Source: Paenibacillus dendritiformis | GTDB lineage: Bacteria; Bacillota; Bacilli; Paenibacillales; Paenibacillaceae | Assembly (NCBI RefSeq): GCF_021654795.1 | Contig: NZ_AP025344.1 | Location: 6,390,001 to 6,454,000, forward strand | Direction of reading: 5' to 3' | Length of the DNA: 64,000 bases | Shown here: piece after piece, positions 38,269 to 47,422 of the stretch | Numbering within the stretch: position 1 is the stretch's first letter | Layout: each line of letters begins with the position of its first letter | Position numbers and translations under genes: made by a program | Notes under the pieces: generated by a model | Told to the model about the DNA's origin: nothing | Databases searched by the model: none | What the model saw: the letters and a program-made list of their open reading frames with translations, nothing else

Positions 38269-39378
38269 ATGAAATGGCAGTGGCACAAGATTGCAATGGC
38301 AGTAGTCATCGGGTCCATGCTGGTCGCCGGATGCGGCAACGGTAGCGGGTCACAGAACAGCTCGGACAGCAAGCAGGAAGGAGCCGATAGTACGGCAGCT
38401 CAGCAGACCGCGGAGAAGTCTAAGCCTAAGGGGACCCCATTCACCAGCCTCGACGGCACGATGCAGCTGACCTTGCCGAGCTCCTGGAGACAGAATGATG
38501 AGCTCAACAATATGGCGCAGTTCGCTGCGTACCATAGGAGCAATAACAGGTTCGCCCTCGTGAGCAGGACGCTGAAGGCCGATCTGGAGGAAGGGGCAAC
38601 GGTAGACGATATTGTCGAGCGAACCATCAGCAATGCTGACGCGATCACGTTGGATGACCTGGAAGTCATTGAAACCCGGGATATCTTCGTCGGCTCTGAC
38701 GCAGCCAAGCAGCTGGAATTCCGCGGCATCAACAAAAACGGCACCAAGGTGAAGGTCCATTACCTCGTTACGACAATGGACAAGGGGGCTCATTTCTACC
38801 AAATCATATTTTGGACAACGGAAGCCAAGTTCGACAAATACAAGGAAGAATTCGAACAGGCCACGCAGACATTCAAAGTGCTGAAAGCAAGCGATTCGGA
38901 AGCGGCGGCCAAAGCTCCGGCTAAGCCGAAAGTGATCAAGAGCGCCGACAGCCGGATGGAGCTGACACTTACGGCCAATTGGATGGAATATCCGTTGAAC
39001 GAAGATGCCGAGATATCCGCCTTCTATCCTGCGGGCAATGAATTTGTCATCGTCATCCCGGACGATCGCGAGGAGATGGGAGATATCCAGACCCTCGAAG
39101 ACTTCTATGATCTGCTGAATGAGTATAACTATAGCGAGTTCGCGCCAGGGGGACCTGCAGAAGAACCGAAGAGCGTGACAATCAACGGCTTGCCTGCCTT
39201 GCAGTTCGAGATCCAGGGCGTCTCGGAGGACAAAGAAAAAATCGCGATGCTCATTACGCTGATTGAATCGCCGCAGCAGTTCACACAGGTGATCTTCTGG
39301 ACAACCCAGTCGAAAATCGAGGAGAAGCGCGAGAGCTTCATCGAGGCCGCGGCTTCCTATAAGGAGCACGCCCAGTAA
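38269..39378 (+). CDS. two-domain lipoprotein, tandem paralogue 1
   Basis: This 369-residue secreted lipoprotein has lipobox SMLVAGC, a Ser/Gln-rich linker, then two related domains of about 150 residues. Domain 1 starts FTSLDGTMQLTLPSSWRQN and ends FWTTEAKFDKYKEEFEQATQTFK. Domain 2 starts KSADSRMELTLTANWMEY and ends FWTTQSKIEEKRESFIEAAASYK. The pattern (strand, LTLP.SW, long beta-sheet, final helix after FWTT) resembles the PsbP/DcrB-like fold (inference). Its paralogue follows 124 bp downstream, and the 3' flanks of both are near-identical, so a recent tandem duplication is evident. ATG 38269 is likely; a weak AGAGGG lies upstream. Confidence 0.88.
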   Translation: MKWQWHKIAMAVVIGSMLVAGCGNGSGSQNSSDSKQEGADSTAAQQTAEKSKPKGTPFTSLDGTMQLTLPSSWRQNDELNNMAQFAAYHRSNNRFALVSRTLKADLEEGATVDDIVERTISNADAITLDDLEVIETRDIFVGSDAAKQLEFRGINKNGTKVKVHYLVTTMDKGAHFYQIIFWTTEAKFDKYKEEFEQATQTFKVLKASDSEAAAKAPAKPKVIKSADSRMELTLTANWMEYPLNEDAEISAFYPAGNEFVIVIPDDREEMGDIQTLEDFYDLLNEYNYSEFAPGGPAEEPKSVTINGLPALQFEIQGVSEDKEKIAMLITLIESPQQFTQVIFWTTQSKIEEKRESFIEAAASYKEHAQ

Positions 39379-39502
39379 TCCATACATGATGACAGTTACG
39401 AACATCAAGGCCGGGAGTCCCGCGGGGAGAGACCTGGCCTTCTTGCTACTGACGCCTCGGTGGAGATTTCAGAGAGACAGAAAGAAGGGTAAAAGGGAAA
39501 CG

Positions 39503-40558
39503 ATGAGTAGACAATGGTATAAGGCCGCAGCGGCGGTCATAATCGCGGCCGTGCTGGCGGCCGGATGCGGCGGCGGTTCGCAGAACGAGGCGGAGACATC
39601 TGCACCAAAGGGCACAACATTCACCAGCCTCGATGGCAACATGCAGTTGACCTTGCCGGACAGCTGGAGGCAGGATGAGGAGTCCAGTCAAAGGGCGCGG
39701 TTCTCCGCTCACCACGAGAGCAAGGACAGGTTCGTCATCGTAAAGAGGACGGCGAAGGCCGATCTGAAAGACGGGACAACCGTGGATGATATCGTTAATC
39801 GGACCATCAACATCTCCGATACGATTACAATGGATGATATGGAAATGCTCGAGATCCGGGATATCACCGTCGGCTCTGACGCAGCCAAGCAGATCGAATT
39901 CCGCGGCATTGACAAAAATGCTACGAAGGAAAAACTCCGTTTCCTTGTTACGACATTGGAGAAGGGGGATTATTTCTACCAACTCCTATTCTGTGCGAAG
40001 GAAGACAAGTTCGACAGATATAAAGATGAATTCGAGAAAGGCATTCAGTCGTTCAAGGCTATCTCACCAAGCGCCGCTGAGGCAGAAGCCAGCGATCCGG
40101 AAAAACCGAGCGTGTTCCAGAGCGCCGATAAGCGGATGGAGCTGACGCTTACGTCCAACTGGATGGTATATCCGATGAATCCGGAAGCTGAGATCTCCGC
40201 TTACTATCCTGCGGAGAAGGAATTCGTCATCGTCATCCCGGACGCACGCGAGGAGATGGGGGAGATAGAGACGCTCGAAGATTACTATGACCTGGTGTAC
40301 GAGCTTAACTTTAGCGAGTTCATGCCGGAAGGGCCAGCAGAAGAGCCAAGAAAGGTGGAAATTAACGGCCTGTCAGCCCTGCAGTTCGAGATTCAGGGCG
40401 TTACGGAGGATAAAGAAAAAATCGCGATTCTGATTACGCTGATTGAATCTCCGCAGCAATTCACGCAAGTGATCTTCTGGACAACCCAATCGAAAATCGA
40501 GGAGAAGCGCGAGAGCTTCATCGAGGCCACGGCTTCCTATAAGGAGCACGCCCCATAA
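39503..40558 (+). CDS. two-domain lipoprotein, tandem paralogue 2
   Basis: This 351-residue copy of the preceding gene has lipobox VLAAGC and a shorter linker. Domain 1 (FTSLDGNMQLTLPDSWRQD...) and domain 2 (QSADKRMELTLTSNWMVYPM...) follow the same order. The last 60 residues are nearly the same as paralogue 1 (LQFEIQGV.EDKEKIA.LITLIESPQQFTQVIFWTTQSK), while the N-terminal halves differ more, which suggests gene conversion at the 3' end. ATG 39503 follows a purine-rich GAAGGGTAAAAGGG; in-frame starts back to 39386 would destroy the signal peptide and come from the duplicated 3' flank of copy 1. Confidence 0.88.
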   Translation: MSRQWYKAAAAVIIAAVLAAGCGGGSQNEAETSAPKGTTFTSLDGNMQLTLPDSWRQDEESSQRARFSAHHESKDRFVIVKRTAKADLKDGTTVDDIVNRTINISDTITMDDMEMLEIRDITVGSDAAKQIEFRGIDKNATKEKLRFLVTTLEKGDYFYQLLFCAKEDKFDRYKDEFEKGIQSFKAISPSAAEAEASDPEKPSVFQSADKRMELTLTSNWMVYPMNPEAEISAYYPAEKEFVIVIPDAREEMGEIETLEDYYDLVYELNFSEFMPEGPAEEPRKVEINGLSALQFEIQGVTEDKEKIAILITLIESPQQFTQVIFWTTQSKIEEKRESFIEATASYKEHAP

Positions 40559-40583
40559 TTCATACATGATGACAGTTACGAAC

Positions 40584-40620
40584 ATTAAGGCCGGGAGTCC
40601 CGCGAGGAAATCCCCGGCCG
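40584..40620 (+). terminator. terminator after the lipoprotein pair
   Basis: GGCCGGG pairs with CCCCGGCC around a 16-nt loop. The related sequence AAGGCCGGG..CCTGGCCTT stands after copy 1 (39409-39441). Neither has a good T run. Confidence 0.45.
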
Positions 40621-40687
40621 GCTCAAATGATTCTACTCCGGAAGCTGTTTGTCTTGCTGTCCCCCCCAATTCGATAGAACGAACCAA

Positions 40688-41033
40688 TTACAAATCGTCG
40701 AGGCTATTGAGAATTAAAAGCAGTTCAGAAGTCGTCATAAGGCCGATTGCCGCAAAATAGGGGAAGGCTGTCCCCACTTCAATGATTGATGTGGTGAATC
40801 CCAATGCCACCATCGCTATTTTACTTTTGGACCGGGGTCTGGGCAATTCCGATTTTTCACTCTTGGGAACGTCAGCTAGCGATAAACAAAACTCCCCCAA
40901 TAATGAGCATGACCCAACTTTCTATACGATTTTGGAAAATGGCGGAGAACGCCTCTAAAATTACACCATGTCCCAATTTGAGCGCTACGCCAACTAAAAA
41001 GTATAATCCGGCGACGGTCAATAAATAAATCAT
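40688..41033 (-). pseudogene. decayed GAP-family (Sap/LysE-like) membrane protein
   Basis: ATG 41033 opens MIYLLTVAGLYFLVGVALKLG..., then IESWVMLIIGGVLFIAS and a TGA. In another frame a continuation reads LADVPKSEKSELPRPRSKSKIAMVALGFTTSIIEVGTAFPYFAAIGLM to a stop at 40688. The second half matches the GAP-family pattern of a charged loop plus G..TSI.E..TAFPYFAAIGL. The first membrane helices and the C-terminus are missing. The family name is a moderate-confidence call. Confidence 0.6.
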
Positions 41034-41420
41034 TCATCGGGAACTCAGTCGTTCTTTCTCAGTTCACAGCAAATAGACCCGTTACCCCCAGCGCAGCGCT
41101 TTTCCAGCATGCGCCTTATATCTCCAGCCTCATTTTATCCTGATTGGACAACTGAATAAGCTTTTGACTCGATGAAGCACTGGCCGGTTGGCACCATTGA
41201 TTTTCCCCTTCTTCTCGTAATGCAAGTTTCTTCGAACCCCTCCAATCCCGCCCTAGTGGGCCCCGAGAACACCTTTCACCAGCAGATTATAATTGGGGGT
41301 AAACGCTACGGAAAACAAATTTTTCAAAATCGCGAATGTATGGAGCTCTCTCCCTTCGAGCCGGACAACTATGATACACTAGCAATAACAAAACGAGGCT
41401 ATAGTAAGGAGAACAAGAGG

Positions 41421-42197
41421 ATGAAGCTGATATCGTGGAATGTCAACGGCCTGCGGGCCTGCGTCAATAAAGGATTTATTGATTATTTCAAGGCAAGCGA
41501 TGCCGATATTTTTTGCGTGCAGGAGACGAAGCTGCAGGATGGACAGATCTGCCTGGAGCTGGGCGATAAGTACCGGCAATATTGGAATTATGCGGAGAAA
41601 AAAGGGTACTCCGGCACCGCCGTTTTTACGCGAATCGAACCGATCTCGGTACGCTATGGCATGGAGGAGGACAGCGAACCGGAGGGGCGGATCATTACGC
41701 TGGAATTTGAATCTTTTTACCTCGTTACGGTATATACGCCCAACGCGAAGCGGGATTTGTCCCGCCTGGAATACCGGCTCGAGTGGGAGGAGCGATTCCG
41801 CCGTTATTTGCAGGAGCTGGATGCCCGGAAGCCGGTTATCGTGTGCGGCGATTTGAACGTGGCTCATCAGGAGATCGATCTGAAAAATGCGAAGTCGAAC
41901 CATGGCAACTCCGGCTTCACGCCGGAAGAGCGGGACAAGATGACCCGGCTGCTGGATGCCGGCTTTACCGACACGTTCCGGCATCGCTATCCGGACCGGA
42001 CGGACGCTTATACCTGGTGGTCGTTCATGCCGAAGGTGCGGGAACGGAATATCGGCTGGCGGATTGACTATTTTCTTGTCTCTGCCCGCTTGAAGGACTA
42101 TATCAAGGACGCGGAGATTGATGCAGCCATTACCGGCAGCGACCACTGCCCCGTCATCCTGGAGATGGAGGATATCCCGGCGGAGGCAACGGAGTGA
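41421..42197 (+). CDS. exoA: exodeoxyribonuclease III / AP endonuclease
   Basis: This Mg-dependent nuclease of base-excision repair cuts at abasic sites. It has 258 residues. Metal and catalytic motifs are all present: MKLISWNVNGLRA (Asn7), FCVQETKLQ (Glu), YTPNAKRDLSRLEYR, GDLNVAHQEIDL (Asp/Asn), TFRHRYPDRTDAYTWWS and the final GSDHCPVILEM. ATG 41421 with AAGGAG / AAGAGG upstream is the clear start; an in-frame extension back to 41172 has no homology-like content. Monocistronic, with its own terminator. Confidence 0.96.
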   Translation: MKLISWNVNGLRACVNKGFIDYFKASDADIFCVQETKLQDGQICLELGDKYRQYWNYAEKKGYSGTAVFTRIEPISVRYGMEEDSEPEGRIITLEFESFYLVTVYTPNAKRDLSRLEYRLEWEERFRRYLQELDARKPVIVCGDLNVAHQEIDLKNAKSNHGNSGFTPEERDKMTRLLDAGFTDTFRHRYPDRTDAYTWWSFMPKVRERNIGWRIDYFLVSARLKDYIKDAEIDAAITGSDHCPVILEMEDIPAEATE

Positions 42198-42215
42198 ACC
42201 TATATTACAGATGTG

Positions 42216-42240
42216 CCGCAGCTTGAAGCTGCGGTTTTTT
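42216..42240 (+). terminator. exoA terminator
   Basis: CCGCAGCTT and AAGCTGCGG form a 9-bp stem with a tight loop, followed by TTTTTT. Confidence 0.9.
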
Positions 42241-42339
42241 CATGCTGATGTGATTGCGATGCTATCGATGCCCTGCGGAGCGTGTCGAGCAGCCGTATTC
42301 GGTATGCGGATCACGGGACTCGCATCGTCTGCGACTCGA

Positions 42340-42800
42340 TAGTCCTGCAATTTTATAGCAATTTCTCGCTCCGGATGGCGAATGCGACAGAATTCCTGCA
42401 CAGCGGCAGCATTTATCCGGTAATCTTACGAAATGGGCAGAAATGGCCCGAAATTGATGTAAAGTTGCAGGTTTCTTTTCTTCGTTAAGGGGATGACGGT
42501 AAAAAACTGCGATTTTGCAGGCTGTTGGAAAACCCCTGTTTTTTGTGAAGGGGTGGAGATGGTCCATTTTCCTCATCCAAACTTTGGCTCTTAGAGCGTT
42601 TTAAATCAATTTTTTTCTACCGGGAGAAGAGATCTATATTACAGGTGAAAAGTCCCATAGACTACTCAATGGCCTGATTTTACGGGATCCAACCGACCGC
42701 GTCGGATGCTGGGGGCATCATCGCCTTCAGGAAGCATTATCAGCCTGCTGGAAGCATTATCCGGCCTGCTGGAAGCATCGCTGCCTCCTGGGGCTTGGAC
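42340..42800. repeat. 5' part of intergenic repeat block B
   Basis: Non-coding. CCTGCAATTTTATAGCAATTTC and TGCGATTTTGCAGGCTGTTG motifs occur near 42345 and 42508. The stretch GCTGTTGGAAAACCCCTGTT (42521-42540) is shared with block C at 51888-51909. Near 42730 stand two to three AGCATTATC..GCCTGCTGGA units of about 24 bp. Confidence 0.6.
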
Positions 42801-43105
42801 GTGCGGAGGACATTGCTGCTATTTTACAGGAATTTCGGCTTAATGAGTCCCCATCCCGAGGAATTGCTGCAAATCTGCATCATTTTAGGCCCTTTTGCTT
42901 CAAACCGAAGCGAAACGGGGGAAATTCCTGTAATTTTGCAGGATTCCCTTTCTGGAATAGTCGTCCATATCGAATTGCTGTATTTCTGCAGGATTTCGCT
43001 TACCGAATCGGCGTGTCTGGAGAAATCGTGGAGTTTGCGGATTTCGCCTGCCGGATGGGCGTGTCTAGGGAAATGGTGCAGTTTTCAGGATGGTGGAAAT
43101 ATCCA
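42801..43105 (+). repeat. dispersed intergenic repeat, copy B
   Basis: This copy begins GTGCGGAGGACATTGCTGCT and runs through GAGGAATTGCTGCAAATCTG, TTTTAGGCCCTTTTGCTTCA and TTTTGCAGGATTCCCTTTCT. It is almost base-for-base like copy C over about 230 bp and more distantly like copy A. The whole gap from exoA to the AraC gene (42241-43421) has no gene apart from these repeats. Confidence 0.78.
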
Positions 43106-43421
43106 TTTTCCTACTTAAAACTTCTTTCTCAACAGCCTGGATTTTGCAGGATTTTTCGATAGGTGATCGCGAAGGGCGCTCTCCCGGCGTCAGCTTCCGG
43201 GAAGAGGCGGGAATCAGTCTGTTCGAGAACGGATGTGGCCGTATTCGCATGTGGTCCCGGGCCACATTCGTCACAAGCATGCAGACATAGCCGAAAAAGG
43301 CAGCTTTACCCGCACATACGAACTCCATATGAGCCCAGGATATCCGCACGGAGTATCAAGAAATCGGCATCGAAATCCGGCATAATGACAATAGAAGAAC
43401 AAACAGAGGGTAGAGGATGAG

Positions 43422-44315
43422 ATGAACGACTATCGAAGAATTCAAGCGGCGATCGAGTATATTGAAGAGCATCTCCAGGAAGAGCTGCGCATTGCGGATA
43501 TCGCCGCCCAAGCATGGTATTCGCCGTTTCACTTCCAGCGCATGTTCCGGGCTATCTCCGGCTTCACGGTTCAGGAGTATATCCGCAAGCGGAGGTTGTC
43601 GGAAGCGGCCCGGGCGCTGGGAAGCACCGGCCAGAGCATACTGGACATTGCACTGGCCTATCAGTACAAGTCACAGGAGGCATTTACCCGTGCGTTCGAG
43701 AACTGCTTCGGCATCTCGCCGGGCAAGTACCGTAAGGCGGATCAGGCCTGTCCGGGCCAGAAAAAAATAAATTTCATTGACGGTCCGTCCATCCGAAAGG
43801 GGAATGATGCTATGATGAGACCGACCATTGCAGACTTGCAAGCCAAGGAGATTGTAGGGTATGCTTACCGGACTAGCTTGAATGATGATCGGCACTATGT
43901 GGAGATTCCGGGCTTCTACCGGGAGTTCGGAGAATGTCAGCGTTATGCGCGCATCCCCAGCCCGGCGGCACCCAACATGGCGTACGGCGTGTCCTGCGAG
44001 TTCGAGGACAACGGCGAGTTTACGTTCGTAGTCGGGGAGGAGGTCCACCCCGGCGTCGAAGCCGGCCAATTGGAACCCGGTTATGTTCATATGCAGCTTC
44101 CGGCAGGGACCTATGCGGAGTTCAAGGCATACGGACCGGCGAATACGGTGCAGGAGATTCGGGATTATATTTACGGCACCTGGCTTCCCCAGTCGAACTA
44201 TGACCGCAGGGAGGGACCCGATTTCGAGGTGACGGACGTGATGAACTCTTCTTATCCGGACGAGATGAGAATCAAGATCTATATCCCGATATGCGGCGGG
44301 GAGGGGCGGAAGTAA
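43422..44315 (+). CDS. AraC regulator with GyrI-like effector domain
   Basis: This 297-residue protein has the HTH first: YIEEHLQEELRIADIAAQAWYSPFHFQRMFRAISGFTVQEYIRKRRLSEAARALG and ILDIALAYQYKSQEAFTRAFENCFGISPGKYRK. A GyrI-like small-molecule-binding domain of about 155 residues follows (VGYAYRTSLND...PNMAYGVSCEF...YVHMQLPAGTYAEFKAYGP...PDEMRIKIYIPI). This is the SoxS/Rob-like order seen in Bacillus multidrug regulators. GAGATGA around the start shows a modest GAGG ribosome site. Monocistronic. Confidence 0.92.
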   Translation: MNDYRRIQAAIEYIEEHLQEELRIADIAAQAWYSPFHFQRMFRAISGFTVQEYIRKRRLSEAARALGSTGQSILDIALAYQYKSQEAFTRAFENCFGISPGKYRKADQACPGQKKINFIDGPSIRKGNDAMMRPTIADLQAKEIVGYAYRTSLNDDRHYVEIPGFYREFGECQRYARIPSPAAPNMAYGVSCEFEDNGEFTFVVGEEVHPGVEAGQLEPGYVHMQLPAGTYAEFKAYGPANTVQEIRDYIYGTWLPQSNYDRREGPDFEVTDVMNSSYPDEMRIKIYIPICGGEGRK

Positions 44316-44371
44316 CCGGCATATGAATTTAGCGGCGGAGCAGGAGCTCCGCCGCTGAACGTATCGGGACC

Positions 44372-44399
44372 GCGCCGCCGGAGGCGGCGCTTCTTATTT
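44372..44399 (+). terminator. terminator after AraC/GyrI gene
   Basis: A GCGCCGCC / GGCGGCGC stem with a GGA loop is followed by TTCTTATTT. A second hairpin (AGCGGCGGAG / CTCCGCCGCT, 44331-44357) lies just before. Confidence 0.7.
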
Positions 44400-44522
44400 G
44401 AGAGATGACAAGTCACACCTCATGCATAAATCCTACCAATGCTTACGGGTATGGGGAAATCGGCCAGACGAAGCAGATGGATGGTTAACGTGGACCGGCG
44501 CTTGAACGGGGGGAGTGCTCAA

Positions 44523-45113
44523 TCAGGCTTTGTCGGTTACGGCAGCGCCGTTATCTTCCGACGGAGCCGCGGGAGCCTCTTCTTGCTTCTCTTCTTTTCT
44601 TCTCCAGCCCATAATGACCGGTCCTAGCAGAAGAATTCCGAACTTGACGGCCTGAAAGACGGTTCCGGCTGCGGACGGCTCATCGTCGACGATGGTGTTG
44701 CCGCTTTTGGTCGTGAATTCGCCAATCGACAGGCTGACGGTGTATCCGACAATGCCTTTGTAGCCAGTTGCCTCGAGCAAGTATTCATCCATGATTTCAT
44801 GGACCGCATCCTTAACTCCCGGATCGTTGCTCGAGATCAAGCCCGCACTTACCAGTTCGGTCTTAATATCATTTTTCATCAGCTCCATGCCGGTGAACAG
44901 ATTGGCGGCAATGGCTGCGATGCTCAACAGAACGCCAAACAAGATGGCCGTGCTTTTTTTCTTGGATACCCATATCATCAACAGATACAGACATCCGGCA
45001 ACGATCAGCGGATAAATCGGGATAATATCGGACCAATTTTGAGTTACCCATGCATAGGCGCCACCGACCGCGATGCTCGCGACCAGGGCGATAATGATTT
45101 TGACAGCGTTCAC
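44523..45113 (-). CDS. hypothetical membrane protein
   Basis: This 196-residue protein has four hydrophobic segments: IIIALVASIAVGGAYAWV, IIPIYPLIVAGCLYLLMIWV, STAILFGVLLSIAAIAANLF and, after an extracytoplasmic region of about 70 residues, VFQAVKFGILLLGPVIMGW. It ends in a charged EEKQEEAPAAPSEDNG tail. It starts at GTG 45113 with a weak ribosome site; an upstream stop in frame excludes a longer product. No family is recognised. Confidence 0.72.
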   Translation of the reverse strand: MNAVKIIIALVASIAVGGAYAWVTQNWSDIIPIYPLIVAGCLYLLMIWVSKKKSTAILFGVLLSIAAIAANLFTGMELMKNDIKTELVSAGLISSNDPGVKDAVHEIMDEYLLEATGYKGIVGYTVSLSIGEFTTKSGNTIVDDEPSAAGTVFQAVKFGILLLGPVIMGWRRKEEKQEEAPAAPSEDNGAAVTDKA

Positions 45114-45530
45114 TTCTCATGACCCCATTTCTTCTTTTTCTTTTTAGAGAGCGCCCGTAGCCCGTACCCAAGCTTCGCATATATCGGCATGACGCCTTTG
45201 ATTTCCCAACCTTTTTGCATGGAGATGGACCGACAGGAGGATAAAATTGTCACACCCACATCGTTTATCGGCAGAAGCAACCTGACTTATTACAGCAATC
45301 GCTGTAAGTATGATCCTTTTTTTAAAATTTGGAAGTCATCCTCATCCGGGCGGCTCTATCGGAAGTACCTGTATTTCCTTGAACTGGACCTAAGTCGGGT
45401 TTCGTTTACTTCGTCGGACCGGAGATGGATGCGGCCCGGCCGTGCTATACTGAAGCAGATCAATCAAGCGGGATCGCGTGTCCATCTGAAAAACTGGCGC
45501 TTATAAATAGGCGCTTATAGGAGAAGAGAT
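45114..45530. other. intergenic region without a clear gene
   Basis: This gap lies between the divergent membrane-protein and DUF4097 genes. One plus-strand open frame (45189-45506, 105 codons) lacks a ribosome site and has arginine-rich, atypical composition. No repeat or terminator hairpin stands out. Confidence 0.4.
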
Positions 45531-46577
45531 ATGAGAAAAGTTATCGGGGTATTGTTAATCATTGCCGGGATCATCGGAGTCGTGTTCATGTTCAACCCCG
45601 CTGTGGCGGATAAATCTGGCGAATGGCTCTCACAGGCGGGCGACAGTCTGCTCAACACGGCGACCAAGGAGATACATATCGAGAAGTCGGTTGCTGCGGC
45701 CGGGATAAAAAATGTCGCTGTCGAGACCGGAAGCGTGGATGTGCAGCTGGTGCCAGGAAGCGGGGACGATATTGTCGCCCGCGTGCATGGCCGGGTCAGC
45801 AACAATGATGCGGAGAGCATTGACCTGAAGGCGACCTCGCAAGGGGATAAGCTTCAATTAAGCGTTCAGCTGCCTGACGGCGTGAATTTCGGCGTTCATA
45901 TTTTCGATGTCAAGCTGACGGTCGAGCTACCGGAACAGCAGTGGAACGCGCTTCAGGTTGCGGCGGGAAGCGCCAATGTGGAGGCGGAGAACCTCAATAG
46001 CGCCTTAATGGAGGTCACCTCGGGAAGCGGCAATATCCGCCTCAACGGGATCGAAGCACGGACTGCCGCCATGCAGGCCGGATCGGGAGATATTGCGACG
46101 GGGAACATCCATGCCGAATCGTTCACGGTTCAGACGAAGAGCGGAAATATTCGCGTCCAAGATATCGAATCGGTTGAGATGGAAGCCATTGCTCTCTCCG
46201 GCAACCTTCAAGTGGAGCGATATGAGTCCAGCATGTTGAACTTCCGTACGGGCAGCGGAAATGCGAGATTATCGGACGGGCATGCCAAGCTGAACGGGGA
46301 ATCGGGCTCCGGCAACATTACGATTGAAACGGATGAGCTGCGGTACGATGCGGAACTGAAGGCGTCGAGCGGCAATGTAACAGTCAACCTGTCCCAGGAG
46401 CCGGCAGACTTGGCGGTCGACTTCAGCGGAGGCTCGGGCAGCGCCCGCATCCGTTGGGACGGCATGCGTTACGAGGAACAGAACAAGGATGACCACACGG
46501 TACGCGGAGCATTCGGCAATGGCGGAACGATGCTGAAGGTCCGGACCCGTTCCGGGGAGTTCACGTTGGGCAAATAA
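45531..46577 (+). CDS. DUF4097 beta-repeat protein, membrane-anchored
   Basis: This 348-residue protein has an N-terminal membrane segment (VIGVLLIIAGIIGVVFMF) and an extracytoplasmic right-handed beta-structure made of repeated NV.AETGSGNI-like turns: SANVEAENLNSALMEVTSGS, GNIRLNGIEARTAAMQAGSG, GNIRVQDIESVEMEAIALSG, GNARLSDGHAKLNGESGSG and GNITIETDELRYDAELKASS. This is the DUF4097 (LiaG/YvlB-like) pattern. Such proteins are linked to envelope-stress operons in Firmicutes, but here the gene is alone. GGAGAAGAGAT gives a good start at ATG 45531. Confidence 0.88.
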   Translation: MRKVIGVLLIIAGIIGVVFMFNPAVADKSGEWLSQAGDSLLNTATKEIHIEKSVAAAGIKNVAVETGSVDVQLVPGSGDDIVARVHGRVSNNDAESIDLKATSQGDKLQLSVQLPDGVNFGVHIFDVKLTVELPEQQWNALQVAAGSANVEAENLNSALMEVTSGSGNIRLNGIEARTAAMQAGSGDIATGNIHAESFTVQTKSGNIRVQDIESVEMEAIALSGNLQVERYESSMLNFRTGSGNARLSDGHAKLNGESGSGNITIETDELRYDAELKASSGNVTVNLSQEPADLAVDFSGGSGSARIRWDGMRYEEQNKDDHTVRGAFGNGGTMLKVRTRSGEFTLGK

Positions 46578-46680
46578 CGAATTTCTAGCAGACCTGAACA
46601 AACTTTTAGCCTCCTTTCAGTTTCGTTTCAGGTTGGATGAACATACTAATACCAACTTCGGCATAAGGAGGTGGATACTC

Positions 46681-47088
46681 ATGAAGCGGACACCAGCCGT
46701 GGCAGCCTGGACGACTCTCATGCTTCTGCTGCTCGCCTCCCCGGTCGCGGCAGAAGCGGGCAGCGCCAATGAAGCGGCCCCGTGGCAGCCTTCCGGACAG
46801 GTCGTATCGGATACCGCGCAGCCGAAGAATGCGGCGGATAAAGGCAGTTCCGTTCAAGCGGACGATACGGACAAGGAATTGGAGCAGATTAAGACGCAGA
46901 TGCAAGAATTGCGGCAGCAGATGAAATCGCTGCACGAGAAAAAAATACAGCTGCTTGCGAAGAAGCATGGCATTGCGACGGAAGGGAAGACCAGCAAGCA
47001 GATTCGACAAGAGTTGAGGGAAAAGCTGGGCAAAGAAGGAAGACTGTTCCACGAGAAACATCGCAATATGGAACGTCATGGCGAATAA
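46681..47088 (+). CDS. secreted coiled-coil protein of unknown function
   Basis: This 135-residue product has a signal peptide (MKRTPAVAAWTTLMLLLLASPVAAEA), a low-complexity linker, and a C-terminal coiled coil (DKELEQIKTQMQELRQQMKSLHEKKIQLLAKKHG) followed by the helix TSKQIRQELREKLGKEG. AAGGAGGTGG at 46665-46674 is a near-perfect ribosome site for ATG 46681. No domain is recognised. Separated by about 100 bp from the DUF4097 gene, it may be in the same operon. Confidence 0.78.
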   Translation: MKRTPAVAAWTTLMLLLLASPVAAEAGSANEAAPWQPSGQVVSDTAQPKNAADKGSSVQADDTDKELEQIKTQMQELRQQMKSLHEKKIQLLAKKHGIATEGKTSKQIRQELREKLGKEGRLFHEKHRNMERHGE

Positions 47089-47353
47089 TTGCCGGTCTTG
47101 CTAAAGATAGATGAGGCAGGAGAGTAAACCAAAGAGCTCTGTTCGGCCCGAGCAGGCTGCCTTGCTGGAGGAGGCAGTCTGCTCTCTTTATGAAGGGGAA
47201 GCTGAACCCTCGCTCTTCCGGTTGTAAAAATGAGTTCCAATTGCGGCATAACGGGGTAATAAGAAATAGTTCTTTTCTGCTGGCAAAGGACCAGAACGAA
47301 TCCGATTCGGCAAGCATATGATTTATAGTCCAGACTCATTGAGAGGGAAATGT

Positions 47354-47394
47354 AAAAACCCGATAAGCAGCGAATTTTCGCTTCCCATCGGGTT
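47354..47394 (-). terminator. terminator of the NlpC/P60 gene
   Basis: Read on the minus strand, AACCCGAT and ATCGGGTT pair around an inner GAAGCG..CGCTGC stem, followed by TTTTT. The rest of the gap 47089-47353 shows no gene. Confidence 0.82.
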
Positions 47395-47422
47395 AGGTAA
47401 CATTATAAATAGGAGTGCGGTC

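Noticed and set aside
45189..45506. 105-codon open frame on the plus strand
   Set aside because: No ribosome site, arginine-rich odd composition, and it ends just before the real DUF4097 start.
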